A DNA stretch of 64,000 nt from Flavobacterium sp. (GCF_039595935.1 NZ_JBCNKR010000006.1:186001-250000); one strand, 5' to 3'. Numbered from the stretch's first letter, positions 17,462 to 26,806 are shown. Notes: generated by a model from the sequence alone, not told the origin. Numbers and translations are program-made.

Positions 17462-20400
17462 TCACAAATTTACCACTTCAATTTCCGATCCTATATACAC
17501 CAAAGCCTTTTTTAACACTTTGTATCCTAAATCCTCAATAGCATCTTGATATTCTTGAATTTGCTGCTGATATTTTGAATTAACTGCTCCAGTTTTATAA
17601 TCTAAAAGATAGGCTTCCTGATTATTTGTCAACACTACCCGGTCTGGTTTTAGAATTTTTCCTATTTTCTGAACAATCGTCTGCTCATTCAAAACTTTGT
17701 AATTCGATTCAAAACAAATATTTAATTCAGGATGATTTACAATTTCACGAAGCGTTTTTGTAACTTTTTCTGACTGATCGATTGTTATAAGACCGTTCTC
17801 AAGTGCTTTTATAACAGCCAAATCAACATCTGATTTATCTTTAATGAATGCCATAATTTCGTGCACAACGTTTCCATACGAAATCGCTTCCTGCTGATGT
17901 GTTCCCCACATTAATGCTTCCCGCTGAGCAATTTTAATATTTTTCGGATTTAAAACTTCTTTGACAATCGGAATTGTTTTTACCAAATTGACTGCTTTTT
18001 CAGATTTTGAAAGTTTTGTTTTATTTCCAAACTCATATTCCAACAATTCAGGATCATAAACTCCTTTATGCATTAGAAATTTTATAAAATATGAAGCCAT
18101 ATTATTTGGCAATTCTCCATCTTTTCGTTCCTGAAGTGATTGCGAGATAATATATAATTGTTCTTCGGCACGGGTCAGCGCCACATATAACACATTTATA
18201 TTATCTAATAATTCTTCTTGTTTTTTCAAATTAAAAATCACCGAAGCATTTTCCCCAAAACCCTCAACCGCACTACTGTTGTCAATCAAAGCTTTTGGAA
18301 CTCCTAAATCAGTTTCTTCAGCATCAAGCCATAATTTATCTTTTGGTTTCCGATTATAATCTTCTTCGGCAAAAGGCATAATTACAACCGGAAATTCCAA
18401 CCCTTTCGATTTATGTATTGTCATAATTCGAACCGCATTATTTCCTTCTGGAGAAGGAATACTGAATTTCTGCGAATTTTTATCCCAGTAATTCAGAAAA
18501 TCAGCAATTCCGGCTTGATTTCGCATATCTCTTTCTAAAACAATATCCAGAAAAAACTGAACATAAGCATTTCCTTCTGACGGAAGTATAAATTTTGAAA
18601 TAATTATTTCTACTGCTTCATAAAGTGATTTTTTTCTAACATTTTCAAACGAAAGAGAAACATCAAAAGTTAAAAGCCAATTTTCAAAATCTTCTTCAAA
18701 TTTCTGCCGCATACCTTCAGCAATAAAATCATGAACCGGCATTTGAATTTCTTTGTTCTCCGCCAAAAAATGAAGAAAATAAGCTTTTGACTCCAGGTCA
18801 GCGCTGTTATTCAAATATTTTAAAAGATTAATTATCAAACGAACTTCCGTAGCATTTTCTATCATCAATGTTTCTGATGATAAAAGCGGAATATTTTGTT
18901 CTGTTAAATAATTTGCAATCGCAATTCCCTGATCTCTTTTACGAGTCAAAATCACAATATCTTTGTATTCAAATCCTTCACGAATTACTTTCTGAATTGT
19001 ATTTAATGCTGCTAAAACATACAAATCTGATTTTTCAATCACATCTTCTTCGTCTGCAAAATCATTCTTTTCAATTATGGGCAGAAAAGAAATATTTACA
19101 TAACCTCCTTTTTTTGAATTTGTATTCTGAAAGCTGTGATTTTCATACAAATCTTTGTAATCAGTATTTAAAAATTCTGTAGAAATCAATTTAAAAAAAG
19201 CATTATTAAACTCAATCACTTCACTATAACTACGATAGTTGGTATTCAAATGTTTAATTGCTTTATCCGGATTATTAAAAGGATTAACATCTTTACTTAG
19301 TTCTATAAACTGTTCTGCTTTTCCTCCTCTCCATCTATAAATAGATTGTTTAGGATCGCCAACAATCATAAGAGTTCCTTTGTTTCCCAAATCATCTAAT
19401 CCTGAAAGTGAATTATCTATAAGCGGAATCAAATTCTGCCACTGCATTTCGGAAGTATCCTGAAATTCATCAATAAAAAAATGTCGGTAACGCTCTCCTA
19501 ATCTTTCGTAAATAAATGGAGCAGGCTGATTTTGAATCTCTCGGTGAATAATGGCATTAAATTCTGAGATAGATAAAATATTTTGTTCTGACTGAATTTT
19601 CGTCAGCTCATTACTAACTGTATTAAGAAGAGAAAGCGGCGTTATGTTCTTCAAGAAAGCTTTATAAAAATCTCTTTTCCCAAAATTTTTATAAACCTTT
19701 TCTAATATTTGAAGCAGTTCCGGAATTATATTTTCGATTAAAGATTTGTCTTTTGCCGTTTTATTAATGGCAATATCATCAAACTCATGAAAGGTTTTGT
19801 TTCTCGGATTAAATTTCCCGTCACGAATATTTTCTAGATGATTTGGAAATGTCCCTCTCGAGAAAGATTTCAAATCGATTCCGTTTTTATCAATTAAAAA
19901 AAGTGCCTCAATTGCAAATTGTTCGTTTTCCGATTCTAAATCTTTACACAAAGCCAGCATTTTCTTTTTAATCTCAACAAACTCTTCGATTGTTTTATCA
20001 TTAAAATGCTGAATTTCATTCCGATTATTTTCATTTAAAACCAAACGGCCGGTTTCGAGAATTTCTCTCGAAATATCCCAACTTTTATCGTCATCGGTTT
20101 TTTCCATCGTAAAATCGATGAGCAATTTCGTCAGCGTTTCATCTTGTCCAGCCTGGGCAATAATAGCATCAACGGCCTCAATCAATAAATTTTCAGTATC
20201 CAGAGTAACTTCAAATGTCATTGGAAGATTCAAGTCGTGCGCAAACGCTCTAATTACTTTATGGGTAAATTTGTCAATAGTAGAAATATCAAAAGCCGCA
20301 TAATTATGAATTAAATGCTTGATGATACTTTGAGATTTAACCTTTAGCTGAATTATCGAAAGTCCGGTTTCACGAGACAAATCTTCCATTAAATCTATCG

Positions 20401-20620
20401 CTTTCGCGGAAGGTTCTTCTTTGGCGAACTCAGATAAACTTCCAACAATTCGGCTTTTCATTTCATGAACTGCTTTATTGGTAAAAGTTATAGCTAAAAT
20501 ATTTCGATAAGCATCGTTTTTAGGAGAGGAAAGAATAATTTTGAGATATTCTTTTACCAAAGTATATGTCTTTCCTGATCCTGCAGAAGCATCATAAATC
20601 GAAAAAGACGGACTTTGCAT
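17462..20620 (-). CDS. addA: UvrD-family helicase-nuclease, AddA/RexA-like
   Basis: About 1052 residues from ATG 20620 (MQSPSFSIYDASAGSGK). The 14-residue extension from 20662 is hydrophobic and lies outside the family pattern. It has a Walker A with Lys17 (ASAGSGKTYTLV), motif Ia ITFTNKAVHEMKSRI, Walker B-like FFIDEFQDTSEMQW, QSIYRWRGGKAEQF, motif V NAVRIMTIHKSKGLEFPVVIMP and motif VI VLYVALTRAEEQLYI. The C-terminal nuclease is reduced but keeps EAYLLDYKTGAV. It is the motor subunit of the AddAB double-strand break repair enzyme; the AddB-like partner is at 11780-14542. Confidence 0.9.
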   Translation of the reverse strand: MQSPSFSIYDASAGSGKTYTLVKEYLKIILSSPKNDAYRNILAITFTNKAVHEMKSRIVGSLSEFAKEEPSAKAIDLMEDLSRETGLSIIQLKVKSQSIIKHLIHNYAAFDISTIDKFTHKVIRAFAHDLNLPMTFEVTLDTENLLIEAVDAIIAQAGQDETLTKLLIDFTMEKTDDDKSWDISREILETGRLVLNENNRNEIQHFNDKTIEEFVEIKKKMLALCKDLESENEQFAIEALFLIDKNGIDLKSFSRGTFPNHLENIRDGKFNPRNKTFHEFDDIAINKTAKDKSLIENIIPELLQILEKVYKNFGKRDFYKAFLKNITPLSLLNTVSNELTKIQSEQNILSISEFNAIIHREIQNQPAPFIYERLGERYRHFFIDEFQDTSEMQWQNLIPLIDNSLSGLDDLGNKGTLMIVGDPKQSIYRWRGGKAEQFIELSKDVNPFNNPDKAIKHLNTNYRSYSEVIEFNNAFFKLISTEFLNTDYKDLYENHSFQNTNSKKGGYVNISFLPIIEKNDFADEEDVIEKSDLYVLAALNTIQKVIREGFEYKDIVILTRKRDQGIAIANYLTEQNIPLLSSETLMIENATEVRLIINLLKYLNNSADLESKAYFLHFLAENKEIQMPVHDFIAEGMRQKFEEDFENWLLTFDVSLSFENVRKKSLYEAVEIIISKFILPSEGNAYVQFFLDIVLERDMRNQAGIADFLNYWDKNSQKFSIPSPEGNNAVRIMTIHKSKGLEFPVVIMPFAEEDYNRKPKDKLWLDAEETDLGVPKALIDNSSAVEGFGENASVIFNLKKQEELLDNINVLYVALTRAEEQLYIISQSLQERKDGELPNNMASYFIKFLMHKGVYDPELLEYEFGNKTKLSKSEKAVNLVKTIPIVKEVLNPKNIKIAQREALMWGTHQQEAISYGNVVHEIMAFIKDKSDVDLAVIKALENGLITIDQSEKVTKTLREIVNHPELNICFESNYKVLNEQTIVQKIGKILKPDRVVLTNNQEAYLLDYKTGAVNSKYQQQIQEYQDAIEDLGYKVLKKALVYIGSEIEVVNL

Positions 20621-20693
20621 AAGGTTGATTTTTGTATCGTAAAAATAATACAATAATATCAAACCTCAATAATTAAAAAATTTCCAATAATGA

Positions 20694-20742
20694 AAAATTC
20701 CAAATTCTAAGATCTAAAGCTGATATTGGAATTTGGAATTTT
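20694..20742. repeat. AATTCCAAATTC word inverted repeat after lspA
   Basis: AAAATTCCAAATTC (20694-20707) and GAATTTGGAATTTT (20729-20742) are perfect complements. The element lies between lspA and the addA-like gene and ends in T residues on the minus strand, so it can terminate lspA. The same word recurs at 6656, 32497-32601 and 47772-47814. Confidence 0.75.
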
Positions 20743-20764
20743 AATTTTTGATATTTAAACCTAA

Positions 20765-21364
20765 TTATGCGTGTTTAGGAAATGCTCTTTTATTGAAGAC
20801 TAACAAGATTCCGACTCCTGTAGAAATTGCCATATCGGCAACATTAAAAATAGCATTAAAGAATGCAAAATGTTTTCCTCCAAAAAATGGCAGCCATTGC
20901 GGAAGTTCGCCCTCCCAGATAGGAAAATAAAACATATCCACTACCAAACCGTGAAACCAGGTTCCGTATGGTTGTGGAGAAAACATTGTTGCCAGATTAT
21001 GCTCACTGCCGTCGAAAATAACTCCGTAAAAAACAGAATCAATAATATTTCCTGCGGCTCCGGCAAAAATTAAGGCAATTGAAACGATTAAATAAGTCGA
21101 ATGACGTTTCTTAACTGCATCTGCAAGCCAGTACCCAATTCCGAATACGGCAAAAATCCTAAAAACAGTCAAAATCAATTTTCCGTATGCACCCGGTATT
21201 TTTGTTCCCCAAGCCATTCCTTCATTTTCAATGAAATGAATTTTAAACCAATCAAAAATAACAACTTCTTCTCCTAAAACGAAGTTTGTTTTTACATAGA
21301 TTTTTGAAAGCTGGTCGACAATTAAAACTAAAAATATAAGGAAATACGCTTTTCTTAATGACAT
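20765..21364 (-). CDS. lspA: Lipoprotein signal peptidase (signal peptidase II)
   Basis: A 199-residue inner-membrane aspartic protease that cleaves the signal peptide of diacylglyceryl-modified prolipoproteins. It has four transmembrane helices. The two catalytic aspartates sit in AGAAGNIIDSVFYGVIFD and AIFNVADMAISTG, as in the GN..D and FN.AD family signatures. NEGMAWG is the conserved N-E/T-G-A-F/W region. Like many Bacteroidota LspA proteins it is longer than the 164 residues of E. coli because of an insertion in the periplasmic loop. Several substrates are nearby (lipoproteins at 33871, 47833 and 60257). Confidence 0.95.
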   Translation of the reverse strand: MSLRKAYFLIFLVLIVDQLSKIYVKTNFVLGEEVVIFDWFKIHFIENEGMAWGTKIPGAYGKLILTVFRIFAVFGIGYWLADAVKKRHSTYLIVSIALIFAGAAGNIIDSVFYGVIFDGSEHNLATMFSPQPYGTWFHGLVVDMFYFPIWEGELPQWLPFFGGKHFAFFNAIFNVADMAISTGVGILLVFNKRAFPKHA

Positions 21365-21383
21365 TTTATGATTTTTTGATGCG

Positions 21384-21391
21384 CAAAAGTA
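21384..21391 (-). promoter_or_regulatory. Putative -7 element of lspA
   Basis: The minus strand reads TACTTTTG followed by CGC, matching TAnnTTTG, 20 bases before the lspA start. This suggests lspA has its own promoter after the upstream terminator. Confidence 0.45.
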
Positions 21392-21408
21392 ACAATTAAA
21401 TCAAAAAA

Positions 21409-21428
21409 AACGCTCCATTAGGAACGTT
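21409..21428 (-). terminator. Terminator of the 68-residue protein gene
   Basis: AACGCTCC and GGAACGTT arms around ATTA (21410-21428), followed on the minus strand by eight T. A second imperfect hairpin AAAGTTGAACAA/TTGTTCCAACTTT lies between it and the stop (about 21449-21474). Confidence 0.7.
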
Positions 21429-21485
21429 AATTGTTTTGTAATAATATTAAAGTTGAACAATTTGTTCCAACTTTCTGTATTAGAT

Positions 21486-21692
21486 CTATTTTTTAGCGAC
21501 CGCTTTTGCCGGACTGTCAGTAAAGAAATCTGAGAGAGATCTGAATATCCCTTTACTCGGTTTTCCGGCTGCAGCCCTTTTAGCTTCTGCCTTTTTTACT
21601 TCTGCTTTGAATTTGACACGTAACTTTTCAAATTCCTTCATTCTGTTTTCCACATCAGAATTTACATCTTTGAATTTCAATACTTTAGCCAT
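21486..21692 (-). CDS. Small basic protein divergent from Roadblock pair 2
   Basis: A 68-residue, highly charged, Lys/Ala-rich protein. The first 45 residues are predicted helical or coiled-coil (VENRMKEFEKLRVKFKAEVKKAEAKRAAA). The end reads SKGIFRSLSDFF, then a Lys/Ala tail. It is flanked by its own terminator and lies divergent from the second Roadblock pair (180 bases between starts). The first pair has an analogous divergent short basic ORF ending KKGFFKKIFS. I recognise no known family; the repeated layout suggests a partner peptide of the Roadblock proteins. Confidence 0.6.
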   Translation of the reverse strand: MAKVLKFKDVNSDVENRMKEFEKLRVKFKAEVKKAEAKRAAAGKPSKGIFRSLSDFFTDSPAKAVAKK

Positions 21693-21763
21693 AGTGTAAG
21701 TTTTTTAAGTAAAAAAATAAAATATTTAACGATTTGGTTCTACAATAATACATAATTTAATTT

Positions 21764-21771
21764 ATATTTGT
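21764..21771 (+). promoter_or_regulatory. Putative -7 element of Roadblock pair 2
   Basis: TATATTTG matches TAnnTTTG, about 100 bases before the chosen start at 21873. No TTTG at exact -33 spacing (nearest at 21734). Confidence 0.45.
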
Positions 21772-21872
21772 TAATAAGAATTAACAATTGTTTAGGACAA
21801 ATCACAACTGTAACCCAAAATACCTACCAAAAACAAATTAATTTTAACATTCCCCTCAAACCTTACAAAATT

Positions 21873-22229
21873 ATGAATGAAATAACTACTATTCTAAACA
21901 ACTTCCTGGTCGAAACAAAAGCAAGCGCTGCTTTAATTTTAAACGGAAAGGGAAAACTTATCACATCTCTTAATCTGGACTACAGTGACAGCATCGCTGC
22001 CATGAGTGCAGGAATTTTATCAATGAGCGAGAAATTTCTAATTGATCTCGAAAAAGGTTCTTTAAAACAACTTTACTTAAAAAGTTCCGATGGGGTTGTC
22101 GTCGGAAATAAAATAAGTGGTTCAAATTTCGTAATTGCCTTCTCCAGAGAAGGAAGCAATCTCGGTATATTAATGCATTCTACGGAAGAATTATCTACAG
22201 AGTTAAGCAAGAATTCCCTATTAAAATAA
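21873..22229 (+). CDS. Roadblock/LC7-like protein A, copy 2
   Basis: A 118-residue protein from ATG 21873 (MNEITTILNNFLVETKA). An upstream in-frame extension from 21768 begins at the promoter element and is rejected. Roadblock-type pattern: helix 1-15, strand SAALILNGKGKLITSLNL, helix DSIAAMSAGILSMSEKFL, strands LKQLYLKSSDGVVVGNK and NFVIAFSREGSN, and a terminal helix. It is paralogous to 10599-10919. Small Roadblock proteins dimerise and can act on or scaffold Ras-like GTPases (MglB is the bacterial model). It is followed 32 bases later by protein B. Confidence 0.75.
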   Translation: MNEITTILNNFLVETKASAALILNGKGKLITSLNLDYSDSIAAMSAGILSMSEKFLIDLEKGSLKQLYLKSSDGVVVGNKISGSNFVIAFSREGSNLGILMHSTEELSTELSKNSLLK

Positions 22230-22261
22230 CATACATTTATTAACCACAAACCCCAAAAACT

Positions 22262-22642
22262 ATGAGTAATGATTTTTTAAACGTGTTTTTGAACGAAATG
22301 AAAACTAACGTAAACGGCTTTATTGCTGTGGCTGTAACCGAAATTGAAACAGGATTAAGCTTTGGTAACATAAGTGTAGATTCGGCTTTTGATCCTGAGC
22401 TTGCGGCTGCTTATAATCTTGAAGTTGTAAAAGCAAAATTGAATGCCGTAAAAGCATTAGGTTTAAATCAGGATATTGAAGATATTTTGATTACGCTTTC
22501 AAACCAAATTCACATTATTGACATTTCACCAAACAAAAAATTCATGATTTATCTTGCTGCCGATGCAAGCAAAGCTAATCTTGGAATGACTAGAGCTGTT
22601 TTAAGAAAACACAAAAGTGACTTAGAAAAAAATCTAGCGTAA
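22262..22642 (+). CDS. Roadblock/LC7-like protein B, copy 2
   Basis: A 126-residue paralogue of 10199-10573, close over its full length (GFIAVAVTEIETG, SAFDPELAAAYNLEVVKAK, DILITLSNQIHIID, MIYLAADASKANLGMTRA). The strand-helix order fits the Roadblock/LC7 fold. It is the second gene of a two-gene unit closed by a terminator at 22655. The unit sits on the plus strand between dksA-like and lspA genes, both on the minus strand, which looks like an insertion into an otherwise conserved ileS-dksA-lspA neighbourhood. Function is not established; no GTPase gene is adjacent. Confidence 0.7.
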   Translation: MSNDFLNVFLNEMKTNVNGFIAVAVTEIETGLSFGNISVDSAFDPELAAAYNLEVVKAKLNAVKALGLNQDIEDILITLSNQIHIIDISPNKKFMIYLAADASKANLGMTRAVLRKHKSDLEKNLA

Positions 22643-22654
22643 CAACTTTACTTA

Positions 22655-22690
22655 TAAAACCGCCACTCAAAAAGGTGGTTTTTTTTGTGT
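22655..22690 (+). terminator. Terminator of Roadblock pair 2
   Basis: AAACCGCC and GGTGGTTT arms (one G-T pair) around ACTCAAAAA, then a run of eight T. Confidence 0.85.
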
Positions 22691-22833
22691 TCAGCTCAAA
22701 AAAATCTTAGGTAATTATACGCGCCTGATTCTTACAAAAAAGGCATACTTATAAATCGGTTTATTTTGACTAATTATAAATAATTTCTTTCAATTACTTG
22801 TTTTGTCAGTAAAATCAAGCCTCAACAAACATT

Positions 22834-22866
22834 AAACAAAAAACGCCCCTAAAAAGGAGCGTTTCA
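22834..22866 (-). terminator. Terminator of ileS-dksA unit
   Basis: AACGCCCCT and AGGAGCGTT arms with a single mismatch. The T run on the minus strand follows the dksA-like stop by about 20 bases. Confidence 0.8.
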
Positions 22867-22883
22867 TTTTGATGCTTATTTTG

Positions 22884-23264
22884 TTATCTCTGCAAATTTT
22901 TAGCTTCGATACTCATTGTTGCATGAGGAACGATTTTAAGCCTTTCTTTGCTAATTAATTTACCCGTTACTTTGCAAATACCGTACGTTTTGTTTTCTAC
23001 ACGGAAAAGCGCGTTTTTTAAATCGCGAATAAACTTCTCTTGTCTGATAGCCAACTGAGAGTTTGCTTCTTTAGACATTGTTTCACTTCCTTCTTCAAAA
23101 GCTTTAAAAGTTGGAGAAGTATCGTCTGTTCCGTTATTCAAATCGTTCATATAAGCACTTTTAATCAAATCAAGATCTTCTTGTGCCTTTTTTATTTTTG
23201 CCTGGATTATTTCTTTGAACTCTGCCAAATCAGCGTCAGAGTATCTTGTAATTTCATCTATCAT
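22884..23264 (-). CDS. DksA/TraR-family protein lacking most zinc cysteines
   Basis: A 126-residue protein with a long N-terminal coiled-coil (about 10-90) and a C-terminal DksA/TraR segment: YGICKVTGKLISKERLKIVPHATMSIEA. In classical DksA four cysteines bind zinc here. Only one (YGIC) remains, the others being replaced by Thr, Ser and Ala, so the globular domain must fold without zinc. DksA proteins enter the RNA polymerase secondary channel and tune initiation together with ppGpp. The coiled-coil tip acidic residues (about NDLNNGTDDTS) are present. It lies 10 bases after ileS in an operon, and shares a terminator at 22834. Confidence 0.85.
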   Translation of the reverse strand: MIDEITRYSDADLAEFKEIIQAKIKKAQEDLDLIKSAYMNDLNNGTDDTSPTFKAFEEGSETMSKEANSQLAIRQEKFIRDLKNALFRVENKTYGICKVTGKLISKERLKIVPHATMSIEAKNLQR

Positions 23265-23274
23265 GGTATTATAC

Positions 23275-26200
23275 TTATTTTGAAATTAATATCATTGTTT
23301 TAATATCATCAAACTCAATTTCTGTGCCGTTTTCTAAAGCGTCTACAAAAACCAAATCGTCTGTTAATGTTTCAGACTTAATATACTCTTCGTTTTTTAA
23401 TACGGCATTTTCTAATATACCGTCTCTTTTTATTTGTACTTTAATCTTATCTGTAACTTCAAATCCTGAATCTTTACGGATATTCTGGATTCTGTTTACC
23501 AATTCTCTCGCGATACCTTCATTTTTTAATTCCTCAGAAATTGTAATGTCAAGCGCAACAGTAATTCCGTTTGAATTTGCAACCAGCCATCCTTCAATAT
23601 CCTGAGATGTTATTTCGACGTCTTCTAATGATAAAGTTACATTATTTCCAGAAATAACAATATCTAGCGTCCCTTGCTTGTCTAACTGGTTGATCTGATC
23701 TGCAGAAAAACCTTGTATCTCCTTAGAAATCAAGCCCATGTCTTTTCCAAAACGTGGTCCAAGAGCTTTAAAATTAGGTTTAATCTGTTTAACCAAAATA
23801 CCAGAAGCATCGTCTAAAAGTTCGATTTCTTTCACGTTTACTTCGGCTTTTACAAGGTCAGAAATCGCTTCAATTTCAGCTCTCTGATTCTCGTCAAGTA
23901 CCGGAATCATTACCTTTTGCAAAGGTTGACGTACTTTGATCATTTCCTTTTTTCTAAGTGATAAAACCAAAGAAGAGATAGTTTGCGCCTTCTGCATTTT
24001 GCTCTCTAACGTTTTATTAACAAAGTTTTCGACAAATTTTGGGAATTCTGCCAAGTGAACACTAGCAAAATCCTCGGTTCCCGTCGAAGCAGTCAAATCG
24101 CGGTACAATTTATCCATAAAAAATGGAGCAACCGGAGCGCTTAATTTGCTTATCGTTAATAAACAAGTATAAAGCGTTTGATACGCTGCAATTTTATCTT
24201 TTGCATATTCACCTTTCCAGAAACGACGACGGCATAAACGAACGTACCAGTTACTTAAGTTTTCCTGAACGAATTCAGAAATAGCTCTTGTCGCTTTTGT
24301 TGGCTCGTAATCTTCATAACATTCGTCAACAAATTTCACTAAAGTATTCAACTCAGAAATAATCCATTGATCGATTTCTGGTCTTTCGTTTAATGGAATT
24401 TCTGCTTCAGCATATTTAAATCCGTCGATGTTAGCATATAACGAAAAGAAAGAATAAGTGTTGTATAAAGTTCCGAAGAATTTACGGCGAACCTCAGCAA
24501 TTCCTTCAAGGTCAAACTTCAAGTTATCCCACGGATTTGCATTCATAATCATGTACCAACGTGTGGCATCAGGACCGTATTCTTCAATGGTTTTAAACGG
24601 GTCTATCGTATTTCCTTTACTCTTAGACATTTTAATTCCATTTTTATCTAAAACCAAACCGTTTGAAACTACGTTTTTATACGCTACTTTATCAAAAACC
24701 AAAGTTCCGATTGCGTGCAATGTATAAAACCATCCACGAGTTTGATCTACTCCCTCAGCAATGAAATTTGCAGGAAAATCTTTGTTTCCATCAATTTTGT
24801 CTTTGTTTTCAAAAGGATAATGCCATTGTGCATAAGGCATTGCTCCAGAATCGAACCAAACGTCTATTAGATCACTTTCGCGCTTCATAGGTTTTCCAGA
24901 AGCTGAAACTAAAGTGATAGCATCAACAACGTTTTTATGCAAATCGATTAAATCATAATTTGACTCAGCCATATTTCCGATTTCAAATCCTTTAAACGGA
25001 TTTTCTTTTTGGAAACCTGCTTCGATCGATTTCTCAATCGCATTGTACAATTCTTCAACAGAACCGATAATAACTTCTTCCGTTTTATCTTCTGTTCTCC
25101 AAATTGGCAATGGAATACCCCAATATCTAGAACGAGATAAGTTCCAATCATTAGCATTTTTAAGCCAATTTCCAAAACGTCCTTCACCAGTAGATTTAGG
25201 TTTCCAATTGATAGTTTCGTTCAGGTCGAACATTCTATCTTTTACATCGGTTACTTTGATGAACCATGAATCTAGAGGATAGTATAATAACGGCTCATCT
25301 GTTCTCCAGCTGTGTGGATAACTGTGCACGTATTTTTCAACTTTAAATGCTTTGTTTTCTTCTTTAAGACGAATAGCGATTTCCACATCTACAGATTTCT
25401 CTGGAGCTTGTCCCGCATCGTAATATTCGTTTTTCACGTATTTACCAGCCAAATCACCTACATGAGAAGTAAATTTTCCTTGTAAATCTACTAAAGGCAC
25501 TGCAGTTCCGTTTTCGTCAAGAACTAACATTGGCGGCACTTCTGGTTTTGCTTCTTTTGCTACTTTAGCATCATCAGCACCAAAAGTCGGAGCTGTATGC
25601 ACAATTCCTGTTCCGTCTTCTGTTGTAACGAAATCTCCCGAAATTACTCTAAATGCATTTTCAGCATTTTGGTACGGCAATACGTAAGGCAATAATTGTT
25701 CGTAACGGATTTCTACTAAATCTGCTCCTTTTGCTTCGGTTAAGATTTTGTATGGCAATTTTTTGTCGCCATTTTTCACATTGTCAAAATCAGCGTCATC
25801 TTCACTTACAAAATATCCTTTTCCGAATTGTTTTCCAACTAAGTTTTTAGCCAAAATCACATTGATTGGCTCAAAAGTATATTGATTGAAAGTTTTAACT
25901 AAAACATAATCGATTTTTGGACCAACTGTCAAAGCTGTATTTGACGGAAGCGTCCAAGGAGTTGTCGTCCAAGCTAAAATGTGGATATCTCCAAATCCTT
26001 GCAAGAATGAAGGCAAAGTTTCTGGAAGTGTTTTAAACTGCGCCACAATTGTAGTATCAGTTACATCACGGTAAGCTCCAGGCTGATTTACTTCGTGAGA
26101 AGACAACCCTGTTCCTGCTTTTGGAGAATATGGCTGAATTGTGTATCCTTTGTACAACAAACCTTTATCGTAGATTTGTTTCAAAAGCCACCAAACAGAT

Positions 26201-26676
26201 TCCATATATTTTGGTTTATAAGTTACATATGGATCATCCATATCTACCCAATATCCCATTTTTTCGGTCAAATCATTCCACACGTCCGTATAACGCATTA
26301 CGGTTTTTTTACACGCTTCGTTATATTCTTCGATCGAAATTGTCTTGCCAATATCTTCTTTTGTAATTCCTAATTCTTTTTCGGTACCTAATTCTACAGG
26401 CAGACCGTGAGTATCCCAACCGGCTTTTCTTTTTACTTGAAAACCTTTTTGAGTTTTATATCTGCAAAAAATATCTTTAATCGCACGCGCCATTACGTGG
26501 TGAATTCCCGGTAATCCGTTTGCTGAAGGCGGACCTTCAAAAAATACGAAAGGCTCAGCACCTTCGCGAGTAGTTACACTCTTTTCAAATATATTTTCTT
26601 TCTTCCAAAAATCAAGAACTTCAGACGCTACAGTTGGTAAGTCAAGTCCTTTGTATTCAGTAAATTTTGTACTCAT
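23275..26676 (-). CDS. ileS: Isoleucyl-tRNA synthetase
   Basis: A 1133-residue class I synthetase that charges tRNA-Ile. The HIGH-type motif is GIHH at 57-60 (PPSANGLPGIHHVMARA), KMSKS is at 682-686, and the CP1 editing domain contains the TWTTTPWTLPSNTAL threonine-rich motif. The length and C-terminal extension correspond to the longer, eukaryote-like IleRS class 2, which is often less sensitive to mupirocin than class 1 (family knowledge, not tested). No T-box is expected or seen in Bacteroidota. It is cotranscribed with the dksA-like gene. A TACTTTCG sequence about 25-35 bases upstream resembles a -7 element. Confidence 0.97.
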   Translation of the reverse strand: MSTKFTEYKGLDLPTVASEVLDFWKKENIFEKSVTTREGAEPFVFFEGPPSANGLPGIHHVMARAIKDIFCRYKTQKGFQVKRKAGWDTHGLPVELGTEKELGITKEDIGKTISIEEYNEACKKTVMRYTDVWNDLTEKMGYWVDMDDPYVTYKPKYMESVWWLLKQIYDKGLLYKGYTIQPYSPKAGTGLSSHEVNQPGAYRDVTDTTIVAQFKTLPETLPSFLQGFGDIHILAWTTTPWTLPSNTALTVGPKIDYVLVKTFNQYTFEPINVILAKNLVGKQFGKGYFVSEDDADFDNVKNGDKKLPYKILTEAKGADLVEIRYEQLLPYVLPYQNAENAFRVISGDFVTTEDGTGIVHTAPTFGADDAKVAKEAKPEVPPMLVLDENGTAVPLVDLQGKFTSHVGDLAGKYVKNEYYDAGQAPEKSVDVEIAIRLKEENKAFKVEKYVHSYPHSWRTDEPLLYYPLDSWFIKVTDVKDRMFDLNETINWKPKSTGEGRFGNWLKNANDWNLSRSRYWGIPLPIWRTEDKTEEVIIGSVEELYNAIEKSIEAGFQKENPFKGFEIGNMAESNYDLIDLHKNVVDAITLVSASGKPMKRESDLIDVWFDSGAMPYAQWHYPFENKDKIDGNKDFPANFIAEGVDQTRGWFYTLHAIGTLVFDKVAYKNVVSNGLVLDKNGIKMSKSKGNTIDPFKTIEEYGPDATRWYMIMNANPWDNLKFDLEGIAEVRRKFFGTLYNTYSFFSLYANIDGFKYAEAEIPLNERPEIDQWIISELNTLVKFVDECYEDYEPTKATRAISEFVQENLSNWYVRLCRRRFWKGEYAKDKIAAYQTLYTCLLTISKLSAPVAPFFMDKLYRDLTASTGTEDFASVHLAEFPKFVENFVNKTLESKMQKAQTISSLVLSLRKKEMIKVRQPLQKVMIPVLDENQRAEIEAISDLVKAEVNVKEIELLDDASGILVKQIKPNFKALGPRFGKDMGLISKEIQGFSADQINQLDKQGTLDIVISGNNVTLSLEDVEITSQDIEGWLVANSNGITVALDITISEELKNEGIARELVNRIQNIRKDSGFEVTDKIKVQIKRDGILENAVLKNEEYIKSETLTDDLVFVDALENGTEIEFDDIKTMILISK

Positions 26677-26806
26677 TTTATCCTTTTCTTAAACGAGGTG
26701 CGAAAGTAAGGAATTTTGAGGAAAATAGATAAAAGATGAAGGAAAAAAGACCGATTTGAAGAAATTTCAGGTAGATTCCGCAACAATTATTGGTCTTTTG
26801 GCTGAT

